Source: Pseudomonas sp. MF4836 (lineage in GTDB: Bacteria; Pseudomonadota; Gammaproteobacteria; Pseudomonadales; Pseudomonadaceae). From it: 64,000 nucleotides of DNA. The stretch covers positions 496,001 through 560,000 of the forward strand of contig NZ_MVOL01000001.1 of assembly GCF_002018875.1 (NCBI RefSeq), given 5' to 3'. Under the pieces are notes generated by a model. That model had not been told where the DNA came from and did no database searches. It worked only from the letters and a program-made list of their open reading frames with translations. This document shows positions 24,927 through 33,645 of the stretch, piece by piece; the first letter of the stretch is position 1, and each line of letters begins with the position of its first letter. Both the position numbers and the translations under genes were made by a program.

Positions 24927-27047
24927 TTAAAACCGGTAGCGCGCGCCGAGGTACAGCTCGCGCCCCGGGTTGCTGTTGCCCAGGCCACCGTTGGAGGCGC
25001 GCGGATCGGCCAGCGGCGAGTCATTGCCGGTGGCGATAAACAGGCTGCTGCGGTCAATGTCGAACAGGTTGTTGACCCCGCCGAACAGGCTCAGCTGCTG
25101 GCTCAGGGTGTAGTTGCCGCGCAGGTTGAAGACCCAGAACGGCGCCTTGCGGTACACGTAGTTGGCATCCGGGTTCAGCAGCCGCTCTTCGGTGCGGTAG
25201 TACACCGGGCCGCGCAGGATCCCGTTCAGCCCCAGGTCCCAGTCACGCTCGCGGCCGTAGGTCAGGCCAAGGCTGGCCTGGTATTGGTACATGCGCTGGA
25301 TCTGCTCGCGGTGCGGGCCGGTCAGGGTGCTGGCGGCGCCCTTGTCATCCATGTCGAAGTTCCAGTTGGCGTTGCTGTTGAGGCGCAGGATGCGCTCGTC
25401 ACCCAGGGTGAGGGCGCGGGCCAGGTCGTATTGCCATTGCGCTTCAAGGCCACGGATCACCGCGTCGCCGTCGCCGTTCACGTACTGGCTGACATTGCCG
25501 CCCAGGGGGCGGCTGGTGATGCGGTCCTGGATCCGGTTCTGGAACAGCGCCAGGTCGAAGAACTGGTGGCGGCTGGTCAGGGTGATGCCGGTTTCGTATT
25601 GCAGGCTGGTCTCGGGCTTGAGGTCGGCATTGCCCAGGGTCTGGCTGCCGCTGGTGGTGGTGAAGTCGGCCGCCAGCTCGCCTGCCAGCGGTGCGCGGAA
25701 ACCGGTGGAAACCCCGGCCCGCAGCTTGACCCCGGGCATGGCCTCGAAGGCTGCGCCGAGGCTGTAGGTGACCTCATCGAAGCTGCGGGTCTGTTCTTCG
25801 AGGGTCGGCATGTAGTCGGTCTTGACCGTGCTCGAGCGGCCATAGCTGTAGCGCGAACCGGCGCGCAGGGTCAGGCGGTCGTCCATCAGGCGCTGGATCA
25901 GCTCGGCGTACAGCGCGGCGCTGAGGTCATCGGAGTTGATGTCGTAGGGCGCCACCTGGCTGCTGGTGGAGCCGTTCATGGCCACGCGGAAACGATCATT
26001 GCGCAGTGTGCTTTTTTCCAGGTCCAGGCCCAGCAGCAGGTCGGTGCCGGGGCCCAGCAGGAACTGCGGCGTCAGCTTCAGGCCATAGGCGTCCAGGCGG
26101 CGCTCGATATGGTCCTTGCTGAACCCGGGGCTGCCGTTGCCCTGGCGCTCCGAACCCCAGTGCAGGTCGTCGACATCGCGCAGGGCGTAGACCTGGGCCG
26201 CCCAGTTCAGCCTGTCGGTCGGCTTGGCGGTCCAATTGGCTTCCAGGGACTGGTTATAGCGGTTGTCGTAGTTGTTGTAGTCCCATTGCGAACCGCGAAA
26301 GCCCGCGTCGTAGATACCGTCCGAGCGCAGAGTCAGGTCCAGGCGCTGGTCATCGGACAGGTCATAGCCCAGGGCCAACAACCCGCCCCGACGCTTCCAC
26401 GAGGTGTTTTCCTGGGTGCCGTCCCGGCTCTGATAGTCACCGCGCCGGCCGCTGTCCAGACCCAGGTAGTAATCCAGTGGCCCGGACACGCCGCTCTGGA
26501 ACAGGCTGCCCTGGGCCAGGCCCCAGGAGCCGCCCTGCAGGGTCGCGCCACCGCCTTCGGTGTTGCGGCCATTGCGGGTGATGATGTTGATCACGCCACC
26601 GATGGCCTGGCTGCCATAGATCACCGAGGCCGGGCCACGGATCACTTCAATGCGCGCGACCTGGGCCGGCGACAGCTTGGAAATATTCGCCGTGCCGGCC
26701 CGGCGCCCGTTGACCAGCACCGTTACCTGGCTGCGAAAGTCCCGGCCCTGGCCATCGGTATTACCGCCACGGATGTTGATCGAGGTCTGGCCCGGGGTCC
26801 ATTCACTGAAAAAGCCCACCGCGTTTTCCGCCAGCAGGTCGGTCAGGTTGCGCGCCGAGGAGCGTTCGATCTGCTCGCTGTCGATCACCTGCACGGTGCT
26901 GGTGGCGTCCTTGAGCGATTCGCCGGCCCGGGGTGCGCTGACCAGGGTCGTGTCCATCTGCAGCACCGACGTTTTGTCGGCGGCCTGGGTGGCGAGGCTG
27001 GTGCTCAGCAGCAGGGGCAGGGCGAAGGTGTGGCGCAGGCTAGGCAT
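24927..27047 (-). CDS. btuB: TonB-dependent outer membrane receptor (BtuB-like)
   Basis: A 706-residue receptor with a signal peptide ending near LATQA. The plug domain lies at about 35-150. It includes DSEQIERSSARNLTDLLAE, VNGRRAG and the conserved ARIEVIRGPASVIYGSQAIGGVINIIT. It is followed by a 22-strand barrel ending in YLGARYRF. The C-terminal Phe and the plug resemble BtuB and related colicin-type receptors. I chose the ATG at 27047 since it begins the signal peptide. A GTG at 27086 overlaps the upstream stop but adds an odd N-terminus. It is second in the riboswitch operon and imports the corrinoid across the outer membrane. Confidence 0.88.
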   Translation of the reverse strand: MPSLRHTFALPLLLSTSLATQAADKTSVLQMDTTLVSAPRAGESLKDATSTVQVIDSEQIERSSARNLTDLLAENAVGFFSEWTPGQTSINIRGGNTDGQGRDFRSQVTVLVNGRRAGTANISKLSPAQVARIEVIRGPASVIYGSQAIGGVINIITRNGRNTEGGGATLQGGSWGLAQGSLFQSGVSGPLDYYLGLDSGRRGDYQSRDGTQENTSWKRRGGLLALGYDLSDDQRLDLTLRSDGIYDAGFRGSQWDYNNYDNRYNQSLEANWTAKPTDRLNWAAQVYALRDVDDLHWGSERQGNGSPGFSKDHIERRLDAYGLKLTPQFLLGPGTDLLLGLDLEKSTLRNDRFRVAMNGSTSSQVAPYDINSDDLSAALYAELIQRLMDDRLTLRAGSRYSYGRSSTVKTDYMPTLEEQTRSFDEVTYSLGAAFEAMPGVKLRAGVSTGFRAPLAGELAADFTTTSGSQTLGNADLKPETSLQYETGITLTSRHQFFDLALFQNRIQDRITSRPLGGNVSQYVNGDGDAVIRGLEAQWQYDLARALTLGDERILRLNSNANWNFDMDDKGAASTLTGPHREQIQRMYQYQASLGLTYGRERDWDLGLNGILRGPVYYRTEERLLNPDANYVYRKAPFWVFNLRGNYTLSQQLSLFGGVNNLFDIDRSSLFIATGNDSPLADPRASNGGLGNSNPGRELYLGARYRF

Positions 27048-27082
27048 GGGGGAGGTCCGCAGGCAGGTTCTTATGGGAGAGT

Positions 27083-27856
27083 TCACGCGTGCCAGAGCAA
27101 GCTGGCGGCGCGTTTCGGGGCGCTGGCCAGCCAGCCCCCCGGGGCCGGTTGCAGGTGATCCTGCAAATGCCGTTCAAGCAGCCCCAGCGCCGCGCCATCG
27201 AGGGCGCCGAGCTTCTCCCTGAAATGCATCAGGGCTGCTTCGGGGGTGGCGAACAACGTGCTGAACGCCCATTCGGTGAAGTGAATCTCGTCGGGCCGGG
27301 CGCTGGCCGGCAGCTCGGCCAGGGTCAGTTGATAGCCCGGGGTCATGTCGCTGCGGTGCAGTTGAGGCGGCAGGAACCCCGAGAGGCAATAGGTGCGCGG
27401 GCCCTCCTGGGCCGGCAGGTTCCACACCAGGGTGCCGCTGGCCAGGGGCCGCACCCGCTCGAGAAAGGCCTGGGCCTGGCCGTCGCTGACCGGGATGTTG
27501 GCGCAGAGCACGGTCTGTGTCGGCGCCAGGCCCAGGTCGCCGATGTCTTGCCAGAGGCCCGGGTGCAGGCTCAGGCTCACGGCCGGTTCACGGGCCGCCA
27601 GGCGCTCGATGCAGCGACCCATATAGGCGTTGGGCTCGACCACGGTCCACTGGCCACTTGGGGCCAGCAGATGCCGCCCAAGGATCCCCGAACCGGCGCC
27701 GATATCCAGCAGTTGCCGCTGCGGGCCGAGCAGTTGCAGCAGGCAGCCACCGACACGTTCGACATAGTTGGAGGCGGCCAGATGCTCGGCATAAAACGCC
27801 GCCTCGTGGTCGGGCCAGACAAAGGGAGCAGGGCGGGGCGAGGTGCAAAGCGTCAT
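27083..27856 (-). CDS. Class I SAM-dependent methyltransferase in a cobalamin operon
   Basis: About 257 residues from the ATG at 27856; an upstream ATG at 27931 would add 25. Neither has a good ribosome site. The AdoMet-binding motif I is LLDIGAGSGILG, with the acidic end of strand 2 in VVEPN. The C-terminal half is not one I recognise, so the methyl acceptor is unknown. It is the first gene after the cobalamin riboswitch and is followed at once by the BtuB-like receptor. It is therefore expressed when B12 is scarce. It could modify an imported corrinoid or precursor, or replace a B12-dependent reaction; both are guesses. Confidence 0.78.
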   Translation of the reverse strand: MTLCTSPRPAPFVWPDHEAAFYAEHLAASNYVERVGGCLLQLLGPQRQLLDIGAGSGILGRHLLAPSGQWTVVEPNAYMGRCIERLAAREPAVSLSLHPGLWQDIGDLGLAPTQTVLCANIPVSDGQAQAFLERVRPLASGTLVWNLPAQEGPRTYCLSGFLPPQLHRSDMTPGYQLTLAELPASARPDEIHFTEWAFSTLFATPEAALMHFREKLGALDGAALGLLERHLQDHLQPAPGGWLASAPKRAASLLWHA

Positions 27857-27975
27857 CGGAAAGCGCCGGGTTGAGCCAGGTCGGGCCACCCGCGGGAGCT
27901 GAAGCAGAAAGTGGCGGGCAGGGGACAGCATGCGCACGCCAAGGCCTGCACCCGCCCACCGCGGATTGCCATGTA

Positions 27976-28150
27976 GGGATCAGGCCGGTCTCCGGGCTCG
28001 CGAGGGGCATGAAACATTCGCCTTCCCATGCCCAGGCACAGTGGCTGTGTGAATGTTTCGCTCGCATACCGTTGCGGGGGCAGCGCCGGACTCGCCCAAA
28101 GGGCCTACCGGCTTCCCGTTTCACCCGCAGCACGACGGCTGCGGACACCT
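27976..28150 (-). promoter_or_regulatory. Cobalamin (adenosylcobalamin) riboswitch
   Basis: On the minus strand the conserved aptamer blocks appear in order. GGTGAAACGGGAAGCCGGT comes first, then GCTGCCCCCGCAACGGT, then the B12 box GCCACTG within AGCCACTGTG (28037-28046), GGGAAGGC, and AGCCCGGAGACCGGCC at the 3' end. Downstream, GTGGGCGGG (27951-27959) can pair with CCCGCCAC (27911-27918) around a possible start codon. Control is therefore more likely at translation than by a classical terminator. Binding should switch off the methyltransferase-btuBFCD operon. Confidence 0.95.
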
Positions 28151-28198
28151 GAAACTGGCGCGCATCTGACCATTGAGGGACGGCAGCGTCAAGCGCCT

Positions 28199-28218
28199 AA
28201 GCCGCAAGCTTGCGGCTT
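28199..28218. terminator. Perfect palindrome after the quinone oxidoreductase
   Basis: AAGCCGCAAG followed by CTTGCGGCTT, a 20-nt perfect palindrome 6 bases after the oxidoreductase stop. It separates that gene from the riboswitch operon. There is no clear T tract. Confidence 0.45.
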
Positions 28219-28224
28219 GCAGCT

Positions 28225-29220
28225 TCAGAGCTTGATGACCACCTTGCCTTTGGCGCGCCCCTGTGCGACGTACTTCAGGGCCTCGGCGGTGGAGGCCAGC
28301 GGGTAGCTGCGATCGATCACCGGCTGGATCGCACCGGCCTCGATCAGTCGGCTCAGTTCACCCAGTTGTTCGCCGCTGGCGCGCATGAACACGAAGCGGT
28401 AGTGCACACCCGCCTGGCGTGCCTTGCGGCGGATGCCATGACTGAGCAGGCCCATGACCTGCTTCAGCCCCCAGGACAGACGCTGCTCCCGGGCAAAGTC
28501 GGCGGTGGGCGGGCCGGAAATCGACACCAGCAGGCCGCCGGGCTTGAGCACCTTGAGCGAACGCGCCAGGGTCGCGCTGTCCAGGCTGTTGAGCACCAGG
28601 TCGTAGCCGTGCAACAGGCTGTCGAAGGATTGGCGCGTGTAGTCGATGACCAGGTCCGCCCCCAGGGCCTTCACCCACTCGACATTGGCGCTGCTGGTGG
28701 TCGTCGCGACGAAGGCCCCCAGGTGCTTGGCGAGCTGGATGGCGAAGGTCCCCACACCGCCGGAGCCGGCGTGGATCAGTACCTTTTGCCCCGGCTTGAG
28801 CTGGGCGGTTTCCACCAGCACCTGCCATGCCGTCAGGCCGACCAGGGGAACGGATGCGGCGTGCTCCATGTCGAGGTTGGACGGCTTCAGCGCCAGGGCC
28901 GCCTCGGCCACGGCAATCCGCTCGGCGAAGGTGCCGATACGTGCCTGGGGAGGGCGCCCGTAGACCTCGTCCCCCGGCTTGAAGCGCCGGACCTCAGTGC
29001 CCACCCGCAGCACCACGCCGGCCAGGTCATTGCCCAAAACCAGGGGCAGGTGGTACGGCAGGATCAATTTGAATTCGCCTTTGGCGATCTTGGCATCAAG
29101 CAGATTGACGCTGCTGGCATGCACCTGGACCAGGACCTCGTGGGCTTGCACCTGCGGCTCGGGCACCTGGCCCAGCCGCCCGGTGTCCTGGCCGTAACGC
29201 TCGATAAAAAATGCTTGCAT
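28225..29220 (-). CDS. NADP-dependent zinc-free MDR oxidoreductase (quinone reductase-like)
   Basis: A 331-residue medium-chain dehydrogenase/reductase. The N-terminal GroES-like domain (about 1-120) has HASSVNLLDAKIAKG and LVLGNDLAGVV, without the zinc-binding Cys/His set. The nucleotide-binding domain has HAGSGGVGTFAIQLAKHLGA near 150-170 and a later VLKPGGLLVSISGPP. Such enzymes reduce quinones or enones with NADPH. It may form a stress or detoxification set with the SDR 86 bases upstream and the divergent TetR regulator. The substrate is not visible. Confidence 0.88.
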   Translation of the reverse strand: MQAFFIERYGQDTGRLGQVPEPQVQAHEVLVQVHASSVNLLDAKIAKGEFKLILPYHLPLVLGNDLAGVVLRVGTEVRRFKPGDEVYGRPPQARIGTFAERIAVAEAALALKPSNLDMEHAASVPLVGLTAWQVLVETAQLKPGQKVLIHAGSGGVGTFAIQLAKHLGAFVATTTSSANVEWVKALGADLVIDYTRQSFDSLLHGYDLVLNSLDSATLARSLKVLKPGGLLVSISGPPTADFAREQRLSWGLKQVMGLLSHGIRRKARQAGVHYRFVFMRASGEQLGELSRLIEAGAIQPVIDRSYPLASTAEALKYVAQGRAKGKVVIKL

Positions 29221-29306
29221 ACACAGCCTCTCATGAGAGCGGTGCCCAACGCTGGCGCGCGGGTCGGCGTCAGCGGATGGTCGGGCATGCTCAGGTGGGC
29301 GCGGGC

Positions 29307-30095
29307 TCAGGACGCGCTGCGATAGCGCTCGGCGGCGCGGCTCTGGCGGATGTCGGTCAGCAGCACCTGGCGCGCGGCCTGCAGGTTGTCCCAGCGCGAC
29401 ACTTCATGCAGTGGCGGGATGGTCACCGGTTCGCGGCGATCGAAGCCGACCAGGGCCGCATCCACCAGTTCACCAACGTCCATGACCTCGGGCAGGGTGT
29501 TGATATCGATGCCGGAACGTTCCCAGATCTCGGTGCGCGTGGCGGCAGGCAACACGGCCTGGATATAGACCCCCTTGGGGGCCAGCTCCAGGGTCAGCCC
29601 CTGGGACAGGAACAGCACGAAGGCCTTGGTCGCGCCGTAGACCGTCATCCCCAGTTCCGGAGCCAGGCCGACCACCGAGCCGATATTGACGATGGCGCCG
29701 TCACCGGCCTCTGCCAGGCGCGGGGCGATCGCGCTGGCCAGCCGCACCAGGGCGGTGGTGTTCAGGGTCACGATCTGCGCCACCGCGTCCGGGGTCTGGT
29801 CGATAAAACTGCCGGACTGCGCGGCCCCGGCGTTGTTGATCAGAATGCCGATTTTGCGGTCATCGCGCAGGCGCGCCTCGACCTTGATCAGGTCGCTGGT
29901 CTGGGTCAGGTCGGCCGGCAACACATCGACGGCGATCCCGTGTTCGCGCCGCAGGCGGCTGGCGAGGGTGTCCAGGCGCGCCTGGTCGCGGGCCACCAGC
30001 ACCAGGTCGTGGCCGCGACGGGCAAAACGCTCGGCGTAGGTGGCGCCGATGCCGGAGGACGCGCCAGTAATCAGAACAGTCGAAAGAGTGGTCAT
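29307..30095 (-). CDS. Short-chain dehydrogenase/reductase
   Basis: A classical SDR of 262 residues. The nucleotide-binding TGASSGIG is near residue 10, NNAGAAQSG near 88 is the NAG motif, and the catalytic YGATK follows Ser in VNIGSVVG. I chose the ATG at 30095, with GAGAG upstream. An extension to 30188 would run into the operator region. It faces a TetR regulator across a 157-base region with two palindromes, so it is probably repressed by that regulator. The substrate is unknown. Confidence 0.9.
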   Translation of the reverse strand: MTTLSTVLITGASSGIGATYAERFARRGHDLVLVARDQARLDTLASRLRREHGIAVDVLPADLTQTSDLIKVEARLRDDRKIGILINNAGAAQSGSFIDQTPDAVAQIVTLNTTALVRLASAIAPRLAEAGDGAIVNIGSVVGLAPELGMTVYGATKAFVLFLSQGLTLELAPKGVYIQAVLPAATRTEIWERSGIDINTLPEVMDVGELVDAALVGFDRREPVTIPPLHEVSRWDNLQAARQVLLTDIRQSRAAERYRSAS

Positions 30096-30157
30096 GGAAA
30101 TGCTCTCTGGATCAAAAAGGGGGGCAAGCCGTAAGGCGCGAAATGCCGCGCCGGACT

Positions 30158-30213
30158 TTATGATGATGATCATAATCTTAATCGTCAATGGTTTTGATGA
30201 TGATCGACATCAA
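30158..30213. promoter_or_regulatory. Two palindromic operators between SDR and tetR
   Basis: TTATGAT and ATCATAA separated by 4 nt (30158-30175), and TTGATG and CATCAA separated by 8 nt (30194-30213). Both sit in the AT-rich divergent promoter and share the sequence GATGATGATC, as expected for TetR binding sites controlling both genes. Confidence 0.55.
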
Positions 30214-30252
30214 TGTATAGTGTGCGCCTGACGAGCAACGAGGCATCCAGCT

Positions 30253-30831
30253 ATGAGGGTCACCAAGGCGCAGGCACAGGCTAACCGGGCGCACATCGTC
30301 GAGACGGCGTCGGTGCTGTTTCGGGAACGGGGGTATGACGGCGTGAGCGTGGCGGACCTGATGGCCGCCGCCGGCTTCACCCATGGCGGGTTCTACAAGC
30401 ACTTCGCTTCCAAGGCCGACCTGATGGCCGAAGCGGCCGCGTGCGGGTTTTCCCAGAGCCTGGAAAACCGCGCCCAGGTCGATATCAGCGAGTTCATCAC
30501 GCGTTACCTGTCCCGTGAGCATCGCGATGGCCGGGGCGTGGGCTGCACCATGGCGGCGCTGTGCGGTGACGCGGCGCGGCAGCCGGAAGAGATCAAGGCC
30601 ACCTTCGCCAGCGGTATTGAAAACCTGCTGGCCGCCCTAGAGCCCGGGGAGGGGGCCAAGGATGAAACAGGCCAGCAGTTGCGCGCCGCCATCATCAGCC
30701 GGGTGGCCCATGCGGTCGGCGCCCTGGTGCTGTCCCGGGCGTGCCCGGATGACTCGCCACTGGCCGATGAGATCCTGGCAGTGTGCCGGACCCGGATCCT
30801 GGCATCGCTGCCGCCTTTATCGGTCGACTAG
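30253..30831 (+). CDS. TetR-family transcriptional regulator
   Basis: A 192-residue repressor. The helix-turn-helix (about 10-55) reads TASVLFRERGYDGVSVADLMAAAG with GGFYKHFASKADLM. The C-terminal ligand domain contains a cysteine near 98 (GCTMAAL) that could be redox- or electrophile-sensitive. It is probably autoregulated through the palindromes upstream and controls the divergent SDR and the quinone reductase. The ligand is unknown. Confidence 0.9.
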   Translation: MRVTKAQAQANRAHIVETASVLFRERGYDGVSVADLMAAAGFTHGGFYKHFASKADLMAEAAACGFSQSLENRAQVDISEFITRYLSREHRDGRGVGCTMAALCGDAARQPEEIKATFASGIENLLAALEPGEGAKDETGQQLRAAIISRVAHAVGALVLSRACPDDSPLADEILAVCRTRILASLPPLSVD

Positions 30832-30855
30832 GCGACCCATGCCGGGCCTCGGCCG

Positions 30856-30875
30856 GCAGCCAGCAGGATGGCTGC
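30856..30875. terminator. Hairpin between convergent tetR and ABC operon
   Basis: GCAGCCA and TGGCTGC form a perfect 7-bp stem with a 6-nt loop, between the converging stop codons at 30831 and 30886. It is likely a shared terminator. Confidence 0.45.
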
Positions 30876-30885
30876 TGCCGCGCGG

Positions 30886-31722
30886 CTAGTGATCGTCCTC
30901 GGGCCCGTCGTGCAGCAGGTGGAAGATGTTGCGCTTCATGCGGATAAAGTCCGGGTCCATGACCATGTCCAGGTTGCGCGGGCGGCCGATGGGCACGTCG
31001 AGCACCTCCTTGATCCGCCCCGGGCGTGCGCCCATGACGAAGATCCGGTCGCCGAGCAGGATCGCCTCGTCGATATCGTGGGTCACGAACAGCACGGTTT
31101 TCTTGCTGTGCTCCCAGACCTTGAGCAGCAGTTGCTGCATCTGCAACCGGGTCTGGCTGTCGAGGGCGCCGAAGGGTTCGTCCATCAGCAGGATCTGCGG
31201 GTCGTTGGCCAGGGCCCGGGCGATGGCCACGCGTTGCATCATCCCCCCCGAAAGTTGCTTGGAATAGTTATCGGCGAAGCGCAGCAGGCCGACTTCATTC
31301 AGGTAGTGCTCGACGATCTCCTTGCGCTCCGCCGCCGGCACGCCACGGCGCTTGAGGCCGAACTCGATGTTCTTGCGCACCGTCAGCCATGGAAACAGGG
31401 TGTAGCCCTGGAACACCATGCCGCGATCGGCACCGGGCCCATCCACCTGCTGGCCACCGACATAGATCTCGCCCGAAGTCGGCTCGGCCAGGCCCGCCGT
31501 CAGGTACAGCAGGCTCGACTTGCCGCAGCCCGAGGGGCCGACCAGGACCGCAAATTGCTGGTCCGGCACCTCGAACGACACCTGCTCCAGGGCGGTGAAG
31601 GTGCTGCCCGACGGGGTCTTGTATTGCAGGGTGACCTGATCCACCCGCAGTTGCGGCGCCGGCTGCGGGGCGATGCGGGCCTGGGTGAGTTGGGTGGGAG
31701 AAGTTGCGGTTACTGAGCCCAT
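30886..31722 (-). CDS. SsuB/TauB-type ABC importer ATPase
   Basis: A 278-residue ATPase of the nitrate/sulfonate/taurine importer family. Walker A is GPSGCGKSS, the Q-loop is GMVFQGYTLFPWLTV, the signature is LSGGMMQRVAIARAL, Walker B is LLMDEPFGALD, and the switch His is in FVTHDIDEA. The ATG at 31722 lies 13 bases inside the permease gene, so the two are coupled. A much longer open frame continues to 32496 but is antisense to the permease frame. The substrate is unknown; see the binding protein. Confidence 0.92.
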   Translation of the reverse strand: MGSVTATSPTQLTQARIAPQPAPQLRVDQVTLQYKTPSGSTFTALEQVSFEVPDQQFAVLVGPSGCGKSSLLYLTAGLAEPTSGEIYVGGQQVDGPGADRGMVFQGYTLFPWLTVRKNIEFGLKRRGVPAAERKEIVEHYLNEVGLLRFADNYSKQLSGGMMQRVAIARALANDPQILLMDEPFGALDSQTRLQMQQLLLKVWEHSKKTVLFVTHDIDEAILLGDRIFVMGARPGRIKEVLDVPIGRPRNLDMVMDPDFIRMKRNIFHLLHDGPEDDH

Positions 31723-32513
31723 GCGGCCACCTTCAAACGGAGGAATCTGAATAGTTGATCGGTGATCAGGCCCAGCAGGCCGATCACGGCGATCGCCAGG
31801 AAAATCACGTCGACCTGGAACCCGCGCATGGCTTTGAGGCTGAGGTAGCCCAGGCCGCTGGAGGCGGCCACCAGTTCGGCCACCACCAGGTAGGTCCAGG
31901 CCCAGCCCATGGTCACGCGCAAAGTGTCGAGTACCCCCGGCAGCGAGGCCGGGGCGATCACGTGCAGCACCGCGTCGGCGCGGCTCGAGCCCAGGGTGTA
32001 GGAGGCGTTGATCAGGTCCTTGGAAATGCCCTTGGACACGTCGGCGATCATCACCAACTGCTGGAAGAACACGCCGAAAATAATGATCGACACCCGCTGC
32101 TCCAGGCCGATGCCGATCCACAGGATGAACAGCGGCACGAACGAGGTCACCGGCAGGTAGCGGATAAAGTTCACCAGCGGTTCGAGAAACGCCTGCACCA
32201 CCCGGAAGCTGCCCATCAGCAGACCGATGGGCACTGCCACCAGGGATGAGATCACGAAGCCGATCATCACCACCTCGACGCTGGCCCAGACATGGGGCCC
32301 CAGGGTGCCGTCGCGGGCCAGGCGCAGGGCGGCGTCGAACACCGCCCCCGGGGTCGGCAGGAACATCGCCGGCACCACGCCGCCGTAGGACAGAAACGCC
32401 CACAAGCCGATCAGCAGGCCCCAGGCCAGGGCGCTGGCGCTCCAGACCACCTGGATCGGCAAGCCGGTCTTGGGCGTCAGGCAGCGGTTCAGCCACGAAT
32501 TGCGCTTGGACAT
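31710..32513 (-). CDS. SsuC/TauC-type ABC importer permease
   Basis: A 267-residue permease with about six hydrophobic segments. The EAA coupling loop reads EVVMIGFVISSLVAVPIGLLMG in the first part, with INASYTLGSSRADAVLHVIAPASLPGVLD as the conserved cytoplasmic loop. It starts 9 bases after the binding-protein stop and overlaps the ATPase gene. It is typical of importers for sulfonates, nitrate, pyrimidine precursors and similar small anions. Confidence 0.92.
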   Translation of the reverse strand: MSKRNSWLNRCLTPKTGLPIQVVWSASALAWGLLIGLWAFLSYGGVVPAMFLPTPGAVFDAALRLARDGTLGPHVWASVEVVMIGFVISSLVAVPIGLLMGSFRVVQAFLEPLVNFIRYLPVTSFVPLFILWIGIGLEQRVSIIIFGVFFQQLVMIADVSKGISKDLINASYTLGSSRADAVLHVIAPASLPGVLDTLRVTMGWAWTYLVVAELVAASSGLGYLSLKAMRGFQVDVIFLAIAVIGLLGLITDQLFRFLRLKVAAWAQ

Positions 32514-32522
32514 GGCGAGCTC

Positions 32523-33509
32523 CTATTTCGGGCTGATAAAGCGGTTGTCGATCAGGTCGCTGTAGCTGACGTTGAAGGCTTTACCCTGCAGCTCGCTGGC
32601 GGTTTCATTGGCCAGTTTGATCACCGTGGCCGCCTCGCCGGTGCTGCCATTGCTGCCCAGCAGCTTCTCGCTCATGGCCTGGTCGTAGAAGCGCACGCCC
32701 TTGGCCGCGGCTTCCAATTCGGCCGGGTCTGCCAGGTAGCCGCCGACGCCCTTGGCCATGATCGCGTAGGCCTCCTTCGGGTGCTCCTGGGTGTACTTCA
32801 CGGCCTTGTACAGGCCGGCCACCAGGGCCTTGATGTCGTTCGGCTGCTTGTCGATAACATCGCAGCTCAGGGCTACCACATCGACGATCACCCCTGGGGT
32901 ACTGCTGCTGTCCACCAGCACCTTGCCCTGTTGCTTGTTGCGCACGGTGGTCAGGTGCGGCTCCCAGGTCACGGCGGCCGGCACGCGCCCGGAAATAAAG
33001 GCGGTGGCGGCGTCGTCGGCGGTCATGTTCTGGATGTTCAGGTCGCTCATTTTCATGCCGGCGTTTTTCAGCAGGTAATTGAGCCAGAACTGCGACACCG
33101 AACCCTCGTTGACCGCCACCGACTGGCCCTTGAGGTCTTGCAGGCGGTTGACTTCCTTGCCCACCAGCACGCCATCGCCACCATGGCTTTCATCCAGGGC
33201 GGCCACCGCCTTGAAGCAGAACTGCGGTCGGTACTTGAGGATCTCATCCAGAGTCGAAGCCGAGCCGGACAACTTGCCAGAGGCCTGGGCCGCCATGTAC
33301 ATCGAGGCTTCCTCGATGGTCGGCAGGTCGACGGTGAGCCCGCCTTCCTTGAAGTAGCCCAGGTCCTTGGCCAGGTACAGGGTGCCGTAGCCGACCCAGG
33401 TGGTATGGCCGATGGACAGGGTGCCGGCCTGGGCACCGCTGGCGACGCCGGCGGCGATAGCGGTGAAGACCAGGGGACGCATGCAGCGCGAGACGAAAGA
33501 CTTGATCAT
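32523..33509 (-). CDS. ABC importer periplasmic binding protein (NMT1/SsuA type)
   Basis: 328 residues with a signal peptide ending near ASGAQA. The NMT1/THI5-like two-lobe fold follows: IGHTTWVGYGTLYLAKDLGYFKEGGL at the start and a PAAVTWEPHLTTV hinge near 165. The family binds sulfonates, nitrate, taurine and hydroxymethylpyrimidines. The binding-site residues do not let me choose among these. It is the first gene of a three-gene operon. A 54-bp element upstream is shared with the aldehyde dehydrogenase gene, which suggests a common inducer with the catabolic genes that follow. Confidence 0.9.
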   Translation of the reverse strand: MIKSFVSRCMRPLVFTAIAAGVASGAQAGTLSIGHTTWVGYGTLYLAKDLGYFKEGGLTVDLPTIEEASMYMAAQASGKLSGSASTLDEILKYRPQFCFKAVAALDESHGGDGVLVGKEVNRLQDLKGQSVAVNEGSVSQFWLNYLLKNAGMKMSDLNIQNMTADDAATAFISGRVPAAVTWEPHLTTVRNKQQGKVLVDSSSTPGVIVDVVALSCDVIDKQPNDIKALVAGLYKAVKYTQEHPKEAYAIMAKGVGGYLADPAELEAAAKGVRFYDQAMSEKLLGSNGSTGEAATVIKLANETASELQGKAFNVSYSDLIDNRFISPK

Positions 33510-33645
33510 TGAGCACTCCCGGAACGATGGTTTTTAGTTCGTATATCTCGGGGCAGTGGGGCTAGACGCCAAAAACGGGAACATCCTGCGGGTCTCTGAC
33601 GGACCTTTTGCCGCTGTGGGGCGAGGTTGATGTTGGCTGATGTCG

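Noticed and set aside
24720..27158. 812-residue plus-strand frame opposite the BtuF-like and BtuB-like genes
   Set aside because: Crosses two real genes on the other strand; no signal or domain.
31723..32496. Upstream extension of the SsuB-like ATPase frame
   Set aside because: It overlaps the permease gene in another frame and has none of the ATPase family sequence.
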